Shown here in pieces: positions 1 through 14,009 of a stretch of 64,000 nucleotides of DNA. Below the pieces are notes generated by a model. It worked only from the letters and a program-made list of their open reading frames with translations, made no database searches and was not told where the DNA came from. Both the position numbers and the translations under genes were made by a program. The stretch is from positions 504,943,373 through 505,007,372 of the forward strand of contig NC_081415.1 of the NCBI RefSeq assembly GCF_030272615.1. Direction: 5' to 3'. The first letter of the stretch is position 1; each line of letters begins with the position of its first letter. The DNA is from Cryptomeria japonica (Eukaryota; Streptophyta; Pinopsida; Cupressales; Cupressaceae).

Positions 1-170
1 ATGTGGGCCCGCCATCGCAAAACCGTGCCCATCACGACGGAATTGAGTGCATTGTAAGCAACGAATATTCCCTTCTGATTCTCATGGCCCTCGAGCAGTT
101 ATGAGTGGACATCTATCTCTGTTAAAGATTGCCCTCCATGGCAGGCAAATGTAAGAGGGAAAAGTGCATT
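1..170 (-). pseudogene. Possible edge exon, unassigned, running off the left end
   Basis: The first ~170 bases are much richer in G+C than the following 5 kb. Read on the minus strand, one frame contains an ordered stretch (…GIFVAYNALNSVVMG…) that stays open to the left edge. A TAA lies about 30 codons upstream in the same frame, so either an acceptor AG lies between (for instance just before GGCCATGAG) or this is a decayed fragment. I do not recognise the protein. It could equally be a non-coding GC-richer fragment. Confidence 0.22.
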
Positions 171-2532
171 ATTTCCATTTTGCTAGAATTTACTGGTTGT
201 TTTAGGTAGAAGAAAGAAAGAAAGAATGAATTTTAACATTCATCAACAATAGGTATATTCTGGTATATGATTTTAAAGTAAAATTTAGATCTTTTTTTTA
301 AATTTATTTGTTGATTCTTGTATAAAAAAATTTAAATTATGTATTTAAGATGTGTATAAAAGAATAGTATTTGTGGATTATTTTCATTTGAATCATTAGG
401 ATAAGTCTTATGTATCTATTTAACAAAAGCATCCCTCAACAATCACATTTTTGTTAACAATAATGTTTTGCATCGATCAGATTACCTACATCAACCTTTG
501 TATTGAAACAAATAGCAAACCCTTAGTTAATGTACTAGGCATCTCATTGTATATCAAAGTCTTGAGCACTTAGTCTTACAATAGTCAAATGCATTTTCTA
601 CTTGTATGTCTCAAACTTCTTGTAAAATCATTGAATCAATTAATAGGGGTTAACTAAAGTGAAAAGTGGGAAGCTAGTCACCCTCCTTTGATAATATATT
701 AGCAAGTTCACATTGTATTCGACACCACCAAGTCTTCTCCTTACAAGTGTTTATACAAGTAAATCTTTTTAACAAATACTAAAGTTTTTTGGGACTTGTG
801 TTCAAAACTTGAAGAAGTTTAGAACCACAAATATCAAGTTAGAACTATAGGTTTGGTTTGACCCAAGTTTGCACATAGTCATAAATCTCACAAAGCATAA
901 TCATCTTAGTTTGTTAATCTCAAAGCTAGTTTTACAAATTAAGTAATAGTCCTTTAACATAGTCTTTTTAGTCTTTTCTTTGACTTCGAGGTACACATGC
1001 ATTTTAGTTGTTTTGCATTTTTCTAAACCCCAACTCTCTTATCTAAAGTAAGTTGGATATTATTTCTTATTCTCATTTATTTAACCTAGATATTTAGGTA
1101 AGGTTATTTTATTCCCTTACATAAAATGGAAAACCATACATTTCCTACACCCTTAAGGTATCATCCTCGTACATTATTATAGCTAACCTATCATCTATAA
1201 TTGCTCATATCTTTCATTTTAAATCTAATTAACATTAACAATGATTAGGGTTCAGACTTTTTAGGACTTGATATCTCTTTGATACACATATTCTCACCAT
1301 TTTAGATTACACGTGATGCTAACAAACAAAGTTATCATAAGAAAAAATAGCACAAGTATGAAATGAATGATAGAGCATCATTCAATATGTTCTTTTAAAA
1401 TATGCATCACAATTTGCATCTTTGTACCACACTTTTGTTCCTAGAGAAACACTTTGTGGACTCACACCATTCTTTATGCAATATAGCATGGATAGTCCCA
1501 AGGGTTATAGATTTTAGTGACATCTCTTGAGAAAAATAAGATAGACACACTTGATGGCAATAAATTCATTGCTTCAGTTTCTTCACTTATCTTTTTAATT
1601 ACATAATATGTATATTATTTTTATGTATTGTTCGGTTTTTAAGCTTTTCACTTGCCCTTGTCCTTGGGAGTTAAGGTTGTTTGTTTTTCAGGTTACATGT
1701 ACCATGATTGCTCATATAAATATGCAAAAGTAAGAGCATATTCTTTCTTCCATCTTCATTCACAATTATCACACACAAGCAAGTAACTCAAGTATGCATT
1801 TATATTTTTCTTTAAAAACTCCATGATTAGTTTATCATGCTTATGTTTATTTATAAACAACTAATACCATGTTGTCATGCTTAGCTTTTATAACTAACAC
1901 CATGTTATCATGCTTGGTTTTTATAATTAATACCATGTTATGATGCTTAGTTTTTATCTAATATTTCTCTCTCCTTGAGTTGTGTATCCCACTTCATGAA
2001 ACACATTATCAAAGGGGAAATATCATTAGTAATTACAATTTCAAGTTTATGTGTAGTTCACAAGTGGACTTTGGCTTATTGCTCCATTTGTACTACTTCT
2101 AGTTGTGTTTGTCTTTTATTCTTACTTTGATACACTTCCTCATGTAGAGTCACATACATGCCAAAGTGGAAACAAAATTGAAGGGTGAAAAGTGAATTGT
2201 TGACTTTACCCTTCATTTTACACTACTAAGAATCCTAAATACATTACCATAACACAATATTTTGACTAATTTGGTGCTCCCATATGCCCATTCTCAAATT
2301 TACACTCAAGAACAAAATCTTGTCCTATTTAGAATGATTTTACCTCTTTAACCATAGCTTCCCTCATTGATATAAATCCTACATGTGTGAATTTGACCAA
2401 GTCAAAGTTGTTGGTGAAGGATTGACCCAAGTCAAAATCATAAGTGTAGATTTGACCCATTTTATCAATTTTCAAAATTAATTATGGGCTCATGTTACTT
2501 TTATCCCAATAGTTGTTACTCATTAGCTCTCA

Positions 2533-2536
<4 letters not shown>
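171..2536. other. AT-rich intergenic sequence, no gene seen
   Basis: No long or compositionally convincing reading frame is present on either strand. Short local duplications occur, such as three neighbouring copies of an accatgttatcatgctta-like phrase around 1860-1960. Nothing supports a gene or a complete mobile element. Confidence 0.6.

Positions 2537-2597
<61 letters not shown>
2537..2597. repeat. (AT)n microsatellite, about 61 bp
   Basis: This is an uninterrupted AT dinucleotide run. It translates as an artificial Tyr-Ile repeat and is not a gene. Confidence 0.97.
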
Positions 2598-2601
<4 letters not shown>

Positions 2602-2859
2602 TCAACTTAGAACATGTATAAAAGGGCATCACTCCTACATCATTTTGATTAAGATCATTAAGACAACCCCTCCACATCTATCTATCAAAATGGTCACTTC
2701 ATGGTCATACCTTTATCGATACCCAATTTTTCACAACCATATTTCTATCAACATATCTATTTATTTTAAAATTCAAAATAATAAGTATAATTTTACAATT
2801 ATTATACTAAACCTACCTAATACAAAATAATCAACTAAGTTCTCTTAATACACCAAGAT

Positions 2860-3090
2860 GCAACTAACCAAAGAGTTGTTGCAATTGGTTAAGGGCGTTG
2901 GGTCTAGGTCCCATACATCCCAAGATTTACTTGCCACCTCGATTTACCTAATGGTGAGCACTTGTGGGTTGTATTTGTCACCTTGAGAGTTTATAGGGGG
3001 ATTGCCCTTGTGTGAGGCTACTTGGTCTCTAGGCCACCCTTACTGATCCTCTCAGTTACAAAAAAATGAAAAATTAAAAAATAGATTGAG
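2860..3090 (+). mobile_element. Candidate tRNA-derived SINE
   Basis: The head has an A-box-like segment (GCAATTGGTTAAGG) near 2880. It is followed by a segment, GGGTCTAGGTCCCATACATC, collinear with GGGTTCTTCCCATATAGGTC in the SINE at 12278-12495. Both continue into a degenerate B-box region and CTTGCC. The end is an A-rich tail (TTACAAAAAAATGAAAAATT) typical of plant SINEs. The B box is poor and I could not fix a target-site duplication, so limits are approximate. Confidence 0.5.
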
Positions 3091-4791
<1,701 letters not shown>

Positions 4792-4949
4792 ATTCAATCG
4801 TCGACTTAATCAGTAGATCTAATTATTCTCATTCAATCGATCTAACTATTTTCATTCAATCGTCGACTTAACCAATCAATCTAACTATTTTCATTCAATC
4901 GTCGACTTAACCAATCGATCGATCTAACTATTCCCACTCAATCACCAAT
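4792..4949. repeat. Minisatellite, ~39-bp unit with ATTCAATCGTCGACTTAA core
   Basis: Units start at 4792, 4831 (shortened), 4854 and 4893. Full units share ATTCAATCGTCGACTTAA followed by a variable CAATC/GATC phrase and TCTAACTATT. Further partial copies follow to about 4949. Confidence 0.85.
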
Positions 4950-5039
4950 CTATCCAATCAAAACATTGTAGTCAATACACTGACCGTTCCTGTTAACAGT
5001 ACACTGACTGTTAAGTAAAGAATGTTGGTCACACTACAC

Positions 5040-5640
5040 CAGCTTTTCTACATTGGAAAATTCCAGATCAAATTGGACTTTCCCGCCCTTTTATAATTTA
5101 TAAAACAGTTATTCCTACAGTAGTACTGCAGACAGGCTATATAATTTCTTACAGACCGTGCAGAATTCACTGTAATCTTGAAAAAAGCGCCATTTTTTTG
5201 TTCATTTTTTGGTGTTGACTTGCAGAGAGAACGTGCCGTAAACGGCGGTTGACCAACCATGAGTCCGAAGAAGAAAAAACTGGGCATTTGAATGCTCCGA
5301 CCAGAGTCTTTTTCATTTTGAATCATCAAGTACAGTAGCAGGAATTGCAAAATATTATAATCAGTCTTGCATGTTGGCCCACGTTGTTGCATGTTGGCCC
5401 ACGTTATACGTACAGTTTTTTTGCATGGCTGTTTTCACTGTTTAATCGAGTTGTCCACATCGGGTTCCCTCCCGCGTTGAGGAATTTTTAGAGTAAAGCG
5501 TGAAATCTGTGGTGGGCTTTGCAGGGATTTTCATGGCGGATTGAGATCTCTGGTGTGAAATCAGAAAATTTGGTGAAAAAGGTGGTGGGTCATCTCGTGT
5601 GTGTTATTATTCATTGCCTTGCCAAACACGAATATGTTAA
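5040..5640. other. Mixed-composition stretch with a 20-bp-offset duplication, no assignable gene
   Basis: This stretch is less AT-biased than its surroundings. It contains TTGCATGTTGGCCCACGTT twice (5367-5385 and 5387-5405). A minus-strand frame of 114 codons (5048-5392) spans part of it, but its composition is not protein-like and no motif is visible. It may be an old gene-flank fragment. Confidence 0.3.
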
Positions 5641-8442
5641 TTAATTCCAACAAAACTTCAGACGTTGTCAGATGATGTTGTTATTTGTTGATTTTTTATA
5701 CACAGTTTTCGTTATCCGCAATCAAAGGGTAAAGTTGGACTTTTGTGGGTAGAAGATCAAAGTAGATGTCCAACCAAAACTAAAATAAGAAATGTGAGGA
5801 TAAATGTCCCCTTTGAGTATGGATTTGAAAGTTCGCATGAATAATGTAAACACAAAAGTGGACCTTGGAGGGTCTTCAAAGGTGTTAAAATACTATTATT
5901 TGCTTGACTGTGACTTTCTAGATTGAATCAAAACTTGCTTTTGTTAAAGAATTAATTAAATTAAAGTTTTTTTTTTTGTTTTTTTTAAAGTGTATCTAAA
6001 TTTTAGTATTGAGATGGGCTACCATTTGGTAATGTTTTATCTTTATTAGTATTTTAATTTTTTGCTTCTCAAAATCTGTTTTAAATATTTCAAATCATTT
6101 TGAATTTTGTACAATTGCTTATATGCCAAGTCACCTACTTAAAAAAATTGTTTTCAAGTTCACATGGTCAAATATGATGCCACATCGCATGCCTTTTTTG
6201 CCAAGGTGTCCAAAATGGTCCCAAAAAGAAGTAAGTCCCATAATTGTGCACTAAGTCATGTTTATTGATGCGTTGATGGGACATCACATACAAAGAATTA
6301 ATAAAGATAAAGCATGACGCTAGTGTATTAATAGAGAAATATGATAATGAAGTGTGGTGTAGGATGTTGCTTAGTTGCACTTGTCACATACAAGGATTGA
6401 AAGTTTTAAAATGAAATATATGCGAGACAAGGAAGTAATAAATTTAAAAGCATGCCACAAGAAGAATTGGTCAAGAATATTAGATCATCCCATGTACAAG
6501 TTAAACACCAATATCAAAAAGCAAGGTAGTGAACTATGCGATATATGGTGTGGCACAAGTTCAAAGTGTAATTTGTTAAAAAGTCAAAAAAGTAACTTGG
6601 TGAAGATTAGATAATCCCATGTAGAAAATAAAACACATGGTACATAATTGTCATAGGTGATGTAAGGAATCCCCTCAACCATTATACTTATCAAATTATA
6701 GGGTCCAAAGGATAATCAAAGAAGGATGTGTAAGTTTCTCAAAGACAAGGGATAGTGTGAAAATCATTGTGAAAATTGTGTGGTATGCGAATGATTTGAG
6801 ATTATCTAATTGCATGTCTAATCTATTGAGTGAGCTATGCATGCAAACCAATGCATGAGCAAAATAAGGGAATCCAATATGGGAGGGAAGTTTTAATATA
6901 GGAGGAGATGCATGTAGAGGTATCGCACAAGAAATAAGAAATGACTTTTCTTGTGGATAAGAGGTGTACAAGGAGTGGGGAAAGACAATACAAAAGGGAA
7001 GTGGAGAAAAGACAATAGGAGAAGAAAAGAAGGACACAGATAAAACAAAGTAAATCCATGCTCAAAATAGGTGTATTTAATACATGTGAAAGAATGGTGG
7101 AGAGAGAGTCATGATGAGAAACATAAATTGCCAAGGCATTATGAAGTTCAACCAATGTGATGTTTAAGAAATGATTGATTATGTAATAATGATTGATGTT
7201 GTTTTTAGCATCCAAAACATAAAAATAAGAATGAGGTGTAGGAGAAGGATATGAGAGAGGCATTGCTTGATAGTTATTAATAGTGAAGGGAAGTTTCAAG
7301 GTAGATTAATCAACTTGGTGTTTGAGCCTCATCAACACTTGGGGAATACTTCTATAAGTCTTCAAAGGAGAAATCATCAATAGATGTACATATTACTTTT
7401 AGAGAGGATTTATAGGGAAATATGATAGAGGATCATCAAGGGTGTAGAGGAAAGTGGAGAAGCCCTTATGAGAAACTAATAGACCCATATGTAGGAATTA
7501 TATATTAATAACATGAAAAGTTCGATAAAAAAGTATAATTTCTAAGGACCGAGTGTTAAATAATGCAAATAGAAGAGGTTGATGAGTTGTTTTCATGACA
7601 TAAAAATTAGAATTGGCACGTGATGTTGTGAAGTGATGTGTGAATTTATTGATCAACTCAAAAAACAAATATAATGCATGTCAGATAATGTAAACCATCT
7701 TAGTGCGTCACCAGGCAATGCAAGGCAAAAATACAAAGAACAAAATTATCATTGTAATAAAATACATACATACAAGTAAAAATATTACGTACATGTATCA
7801 AGATTTTCAATGCCCTAATTTATGTTTGCTTGTATTTAGAAGAGTGCCCAATATTAGAAACACACACATTTTTAATTTACAAACAAAACATTATGGCAAG
7901 CCTCAAAGGTAAAATAAGGTTTTGAGGAAGGGAGTAAAGAAGTTACATGGGGATAATGGGATAAAAGAGGAAAACCAATCTCATAAGTAATTAGACAAAA
8001 ATACATAAGGGAGTCTAAAGCATGAGAGTGTGTGTTAAAAAGTGAATATAGGATGGTGAGTGAGATATTCCATGAAAGTATCAATGGAAAGAGGGGGTTC
8101 TCATAGGATAGACAAGGAAATCAAGAGATCAAGAATGTGGACATGAATGCAAAAGAGTCAAAATGATAATAAAAATGGGCATTATTGATTTTTTCCTAAA
8201 AAGATATAAGAGGAAAGGGACAATCTAGTGAGAAAGGGAAGAAGAAACATGGGGTGAGTTAGAAGGGGCAAGGTCGTGTTGGGGTGAAAGTTTGAATGTA
8301 GGAAAGTGGAAATGAGTGATAATATCAAGGAGGAATGAAGGGGACTAAATTATGGGATGAATTAAAAATTGGAAGTCAAATAAGCATAGAAACAATCAAG
8401 AAAGACTACATTGGTCAATAACTAAAGCATATATAAGAAGAG
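5641..8442. other. Intergenic, purine-rich on the + strand, no gene seen
   Basis: From about 6.6 to 8.7 kb the + strand is strongly enriched in A and G. This creates long Leu/Ser/Phe-rich open frames on the minus strand, for example 154 codons at 6835-7299. These have no domain-like pattern and I treat them as compositional artefacts. A weak ~130-bp-offset similarity exists between about 6455-6520 and 6585-6650. Confidence 0.5.
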
Positions 8443-8525
8443 GTTTTGTATGTGTATGAAGAGGGAGGGTTGCATGTGTATGAAGAGGGAGGGTTGTATG
8501 TGTATGAAGAGATATGTTTGTATGC
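8443..8525. repeat. 24-bp minisatellite, three units
   Basis: TGTGTATGAAGAG recurs at 8451, 8475 and 8499, an exact 24-bp step, with GGGAGGGTTG between copies. A diverged fourth copy follows. Confidence 0.85.
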
Positions 8526-11078
8526 TTGTGAAGAAAAAAATGAAGGAATATAAATGAAAGAAGGAAACACTAATGTTATATTTATTAGGCACAAGAAAGA
8601 GAGGAGGATGAGTTTGTGGTTGGTAGATTTTGTGTTTCACTAGGGGGAAAGGAAGGGTGAAGCAGAATATGCTTGCTAAATGTTCCAACATGTTGGAATG
8701 TCATGTTCACCAATAACACATCTAAATTAAAGGTGTTACTTTTTATTACCATTTTGCAAACACGTCCACTTAATAGTTTGGTTGATAACCACCTTTTAAA
8801 ATAATTAAGTAAAAAAAATGTGATGGTTGAGGTTGTAGTAACAGTAGAAAGGTAAATAGGATAAAGCTAGAGCATTATTTCATTAGGGGGGATGTAGGTG
8901 ATCTGAAAATGATTAAGAAGACAACGTGAGAAGATTCTAGGCGACTGTACTCAATTTGTATAGATGTAATGACTAGTACTGTCCTAAAATCCAAGGAGGT
9001 GTCTTAAAAATTGTAAGAGCGTCTCATATGTGTAAAAATATTTGTACAGGTGTAGAAGTTTTTTTAAAGAAATAAAAGTGGTTTGTAGGGATGGAAGTGT
9101 CTTTGCAAGTGTAAAAGTGTTTGTTAAACATAAAAGTGTCTTATATACATGTGGTTGCATCCTCTACACTTGGTAATGTAAAATGTATTGTTATTGTCAA
9201 TATATGTATTGCCTACTATAGTACTTATATTATTCATTAATTAGAAGAAAATAAGTGCTTGTGGAAAATTTAGGAGCTTCCTTTGGTTAAGCCACTAAGA
9301 AGCATGTTTTAGCACAAGGTGTTTGAAATAGGTAGGTGTCTTGCTCTAGGGTGTTATAGGTAAAATAATTGTGGCTACCTTGCGTGGATAAAAAGAGGAA
9401 AGTGTGTGAGGTGGTAAAGTATGAAAAAGATCCTTTTTTGTTTTAATTACTCACTTAAATAAGCTTTCTTAGTTCTGATCTAATCATTGCACATGTCTTA
9501 AATGCTTGCAGAATGGAGATTTCTTGACAAATACTATTGATAATGCATGAAAGTATTGATGATAGTTCTAGTATACAATAGATTTAAGTAATATCATATG
9601 CATCTAAAATAGGTTAGGATGAACTCTTTGAATATACTAGCAAGAGTCACAAATGAAATGTCTCTTGCTTTGAGTCAACATACAATGGTCATAAGAATAG
9701 CTCAAGTTGGCCCCAAAATAGAATTTAGATTTAAAAAGTAAAGGGGTCATTTTTGCAAGTCAACTTGGGGTAGGAAAGGGATAAAATCAACAATCACAAC
9801 TAATTCCTGGGAAATAGCATAGATTTGAACAAATAAGACTTAGGTTGTGTGGCCATTCTTAACTAAAAACATGTCATATGCATGCTTCTCATCTCATAAC
9901 GATCACTTAATTTAAAGTGGGTCTAAACATAAGTGAAAAGAGAATGGGTATGCAATTCTCAACATTACATTTCCCCGTCACATTGATAAGCATAAAAAAT
10001 ATAATGAGAAGGCATGTCAAATTATATACAAGCATTCAATTAAGTAAATATACATAAACTCATTAAAAAACATATGGATATAGAAGTCACAGATTCTATC
10101 TTTGATTCTCGTTCTCTTCAAATGAGTGCTCGATCTTGAAAAACCTACATAAATAGGATGAAAACATTTAGAGTAGCATCACACAAGGATTTAAAGTAAA
10201 AAAGTGTAAAAGGAAAAGAAAGGCAAGTTCAGAGATACTATCCCTGAACGAGTAGGGTTGCTAGATACCCTTAAACCTTGACTCTTGGTTGAAGAAGTTT
10301 GAACATGAGACTTGTGTTCCCCTATTCAATAACACGTCCAATCTAATGAATCATACAAAATCCTCTTTATAAGAAAAATATCATGCTCAACTACTAAATC
10401 TTTTGTCTTGTACAATTTTCACCGTTACATCATCCTCAACTACTGAATCTTCTCCCTATACTTTTCATCATTTACAAGTAATTAAACTACTTTAAAAAAA
10501 AGAAAGCTAGAGAAGTTAAGAATCATTAGTAATGATAGTCTAAGTAATAAAAAACTAATCAAGTTTACCACTTATTGTCGTCCTATCACAAGTGATTCCA
10601 ACTAAGTTTCATTACTCTTTCTCACTTAGAGTAATGATTTAAAATTCAAAAGTTCATCTTCCCTACCATAACAACATTCGCCTCAACTGCCAACTGTATG
10701 ATTAAAAAATCCAACCTTCTCTTATTTTTATCCATAAAACAAATTAGAAAAGCTCATACTTTACAATGTCCCCGTACTCTACAACTGGGCATATAATAAA
10801 GGAGACAACGTAAAAAGAATATATCGAACTTAAACAATCCACGGTGTAGATTCATTCCCCAAGAGCCTGGACTACATTTGAGCCGTTCCGTACAAAAGTA
10901 AGTAGAGCCACTTTCGGCCATTCTTATAAGATAATGGGCCGTGAAATAAATATATAGAGAACATTAAGGGGCCTTCAAGTTTATTGGTGATTTATTAAAG
11001 TATTATAATTCTTTGTCTCATGGAATGTGATTTTTTTAAGTTTGTAAAGTTTAGATTATATAAGCATTAATTTTAAAT
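8526..11078. other. AT-rich intergenic sequence, no gene seen
   Basis: No supported reading frame, RNA gene or complete mobile element. Around 8980-9140 a loosely repeated 'gtgtaaaagtgt' phrase recurs, too degenerate to define a unit. Confidence 0.5.
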
Positions 11079-12625
11079 AAACATATCTTTAATTTTTTTA
11101 AATCGATAATATGGAAATTTGGTTAGGTTTGAGTTAGGTGAGGTCATAGATGAGGCATTTCATTTTCAACATAAATGTGATTAGTTTAAATTTGTGAGCA
11201 CATTAAATCAATGTGGGTTTGGATCATTAAGTAACTGACATGAATGCCAATAACATCAACACATAGGTTCAAATGTGTGAGCATAGTTGGTAATTGAGAG
11301 CACAATGTTTGTGATCATAATGACCCCATATAAATTTGAACTACAATGACTACAACAACAATACCACGATCTAACCATTACACTATGTTATGAACAACTA
11401 AATATCTTTTAATTTTTAACGTGACACTAAAAATAAATTATCTATAAATTTGTAACTCAAATTCTCAATTTTAATTTGTTTATTCTTGTATAAGAAAATA
11501 ATTCAAACTCGTGAACACATCGACTCAATGTGTGTTATGATCGTTAAGTAAATGACATGAATGCCAACATAATCAATATGGAGGTTGAAATCTATGACCA
11601 TAATTGATAAATGTGGTCACAATAACAATGACTACAACAACAATACCACGATTTAACCACCACACTATACCATGGAAGGTTAAATATCTTTTAATTTTTA
11701 ACTTCAAATGAAAAATCAATTATCTATATTGTAACTTAATTTTCCAATTTTAACTTTTTATTCTCTCATAAGAAAATAGTTTGAACTCATGAGCACACTA
11801 ACCTAATGTGGGTTTGAAACATTAAGTAATTGACATTTATGCCAACAATATCAACATGAAGTTTCAAATCTATGAGCATGATTTGATAAGTTGGGGCATG
11901 ATGTTTGCAATCATAATGACTTGGCAAAAGTTTGAACTACAATGACCATAACAACAATACTATGATTTAACCATCACATGATGTCATGAACCTCTAAATA
12001 TCTTTTAATTTTAATTGTAAACTAAAAATCAATTATCTATAAATTATAACTCAATTTTCCAATTTTAACTTGTTTATTCTCTCATGAAAACTATCAAAAC
12101 TCGTGAGCACAATAGTCCAATGTGGGTTTGAATCAAGTAATTGGCATGAATGTCACCAACACCAACATGAAGGTTCGAATTTGTGAGCATAATTTGATAA
12201 GTGGGGTTACAATGTTTGCGATCATAACGATCCAACAAAAGTTTGAACTGCAATTACTACAACAACTATACCATGATATAGGGTTCATCCATTGTCTCAA
12301 ACCACTAGTAAGGTTGTGCTAAGGCTTTGGGTTCTTCCCATATAGGTCCAAGGTTCAACTCTTGCCGATCGAGTTCGCTTGTTGGGCTTGGTTGCTCGAG
12401 GCAACCTTTGTCGACTCTCTAATCTCACCCCAACTCATCCCCAAATTGTAGTCACGAGTTGGGTTGTGGGAACACCTACAAGTAAAACTCAATCCCCACG
12501 ATTTAACCATCACATTGTGTCACAAAGATTGAATATGAGTTAATTTTAACTTTAAGCTAAAAACCAATTATTTATAAATTTGTAACTCAAAAAATTTTCA
12601 ATTTTATCTTGATTATGATAATAAG
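11079..12625 (-). repeat. Tandem array of ~300-bp SINE-like units
   Basis: The marker TAAATATCTTTTAATTTT recurs at 11399, 11681 and 11995, with diverged forms at 11079 and ~12531. Spacing is 320, 282, 314 and 536 bp. The last becomes ~311 once the SINE at 12278-12495 and its duplicated target are removed. Each unit also shares ACTACAACAACAATACCACG and a following ATTTAACCATCACA phrase. Read on the minus strand, the unit has a tRNA-like head: TAGTGTGATGGTTAA (A-box-like), then TAGTTCAAACT (B-box-like), then TTGTTGGATCGTTATGATCGC. This order is collinear with the SINE at 42487-42778. I infer that a SINE or SINE-bearing unit was amplified in tandem. Confidence 0.75.
12278..12495 (+). mobile_element. 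tRNA-derived SINE inserted in the tandem array
   Basis: This block interrupts the fourth array unit exactly where the other units read ACCACGATTTAACC. The flanks CCATGAT (12271-12277) and CCACGAT (12496-12502) are the diverged target duplication. Inside, the order is an A-box-like region (CCACTAGTAAGGTTGTGC), CCCATATAGGTCCAAGG and a B-box-like GGTTCAACTC. It is closely collinear with the minus-strand SINE at 51332-51585 and more distantly with the one at 2860-3090. The 3' tail is not a clean poly(A). Confidence 0.75.
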
Positions 12626-13480
12626 AAAATAAATACATGGAAAAGTTTGCAGCCACGTGTCAAACCCAGCTGCGAAGTTATGAGCCCCCAAACCATGGGT
12701 GTCATTCCAAATTAGATAGTAACTCAAAACTTTTCGAAAAGTTGTTGCAAACCACCCAACGACCATACTGACTTCCTAACAACTCTAGCGTTATTATTTA
12801 ATAATAATCATTATATTAAATGTTACGGTAGCCTCCTTAACTTTATCTACCGCTGGACCACCACAATTTGACCGCCCAAAACACACAACCGACTTACGCC
12901 CTAATAAATAACCTCACAAATTTTATTACCACGTACAATTCAAAAACGCGGTCGACATGGGCAACGTATACACACTGTATATACACACATCCTCGTACAA
13001 TTCAAAAGCGCGGTCGACATCCCACATGGGCAACGTATATACACACAAATCCTCATAGAAAGCAGAGGCGGACAGTACATGTGTGAGCTGGAGACGGGTG
13101 CACGTGGCGCGGTCTTCGAGGAGAAAAATATAGTCGTTAGATGTGGGGTTAATTATCATAATTTTTGTGGTTTTGTGAGAATAATTAAAAGTGATTAAGA
13201 AGGCAAAAAAAAGCAAAAATGGCAGGTCGCATTAATTGTGCGTGAGTCGGCAGGAGCGCAGAATTTTTTAATTATTCCAACGCACGCATTTGGCTTGGCG
13301 GTTTTAAATGCCTGTCCGCTGACGTGTAACGTTGGTGTGATTTGATTGGTGGGCTTGCTTTTTCGGGCACTGTCATTTGGTCGGCTGGTTTGCCGGGAAA
13401 TTAAAAAGTCACGCGGGATGCCAGCGCGGCAAAGAAAACTGTCATGCGGTGGGTGGGGTAAATGTTAAATGTTTTGAAGG
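12626..13480 (+). promoter_or_regulatory. Upstream region of the ACR-type gene, with G-box/ABRE-like cores
   Basis: Composition shifts here from AT-rich to GC- and CpG-richer toward the gene. CACGTGTC lies at 12654-12661 and CACGTGGC at 13101-13108. Both contain the CACGTG G-box and an ACGTG(G/T)C ABRE-like core. ACGTGT recurs near 13322. The elements match plant bZIP/bHLH site consensus; function is inferred only from position. No gene is seen inside the stretch. Confidence 0.4.
12932..13053. repeat. 61-bp tandem duplication in the ACR upstream region
   Basis: Copy 1 (12932-12993) and copy 2 (12994-13053) both begin CGTACAATTCAAAA, then A or G, then CGCGGTCGACAT, and both end with the ACACACA…TCCT phrase. 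They differ by small insertions (CCCACAT in copy 2, CACACTGT in copy 1). Each carries GCAACGTATA. Confidence 0.88.
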
Positions 13481-13481
13481 G

Positions 13482-13492
13482 TATATTTATAG
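13482..13492 (+). promoter_or_regulatory. Candidate TATA box of the ACR-type gene
   Basis: TATATTTATAG lies about 520 bp before the start codon, in a stretch where GC-rich upstream DNA gives way to a leader-like sequence. Transcription would start near 13515-13525, leaving a ~490-nt leader (13515-14009). That leader could hold an intron: an acceptor-like TTTGCAG lies near 13940, but no donor can be fixed. Confidence 0.4.
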
Positions 13493-14009
13493 GGGAATAT
13501 GAAAGGATTAAATTTAGCGTGTAAGCTAAGTGGTGTGGAAATTGCCGGGCTTTTTACAGCTGGAAGGAGAGGGAAAAGAGGGAAATATAATACGCAGGCG
13601 GAAGGGGTAAAGCGGGACGGACAGCCATTGGCGATTGTTTCGAGATTAAGTCTTCGATTTTTTGAAAAGAAAAGGGGGAGGAGCCATGGCGATTTTGAGC
13701 CTGGCATTGGGATGGATTTGTTTTTAGGGTGAAGATTTGTTTGAAGATCTGTTTGACGATTAGGAGAGAGGGGGAAGCTGAGAATTCTTTCAAGGTATTT
13801 GATCACATTTCACTGTTTGTGCTCTTGTCGGGGCGTTGTTTCCAACAAACATTCAAACGGGTGAATTTTTTATGTGATTTGGTGTGGAGCGTGGGGAGTT
13901 TTGTATATTTGTTTGGTTCTTGGTTCTTTGTTCGTGAATTTGCAGAGTTTAGGGTTGTGGTTGTGTTCTTAGTTTTGGTTTTGATTTTGCGTGTTTGCCA
14001 GATTTGGAA

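Noticed and set aside
2513-2830. 105-codon frame with a Tyr-Ile run
   Set aside because: It is the translation of the AT microsatellite plus random flank; no start context or domain.
6835-7299. 154-codon minus-strand hydrophobic frame resembling a membrane protein
   Set aside because: The hydrophobicity follows from purine-rich plus-strand composition. Overlapping frames look the same and no family motif or splice structure is seen.
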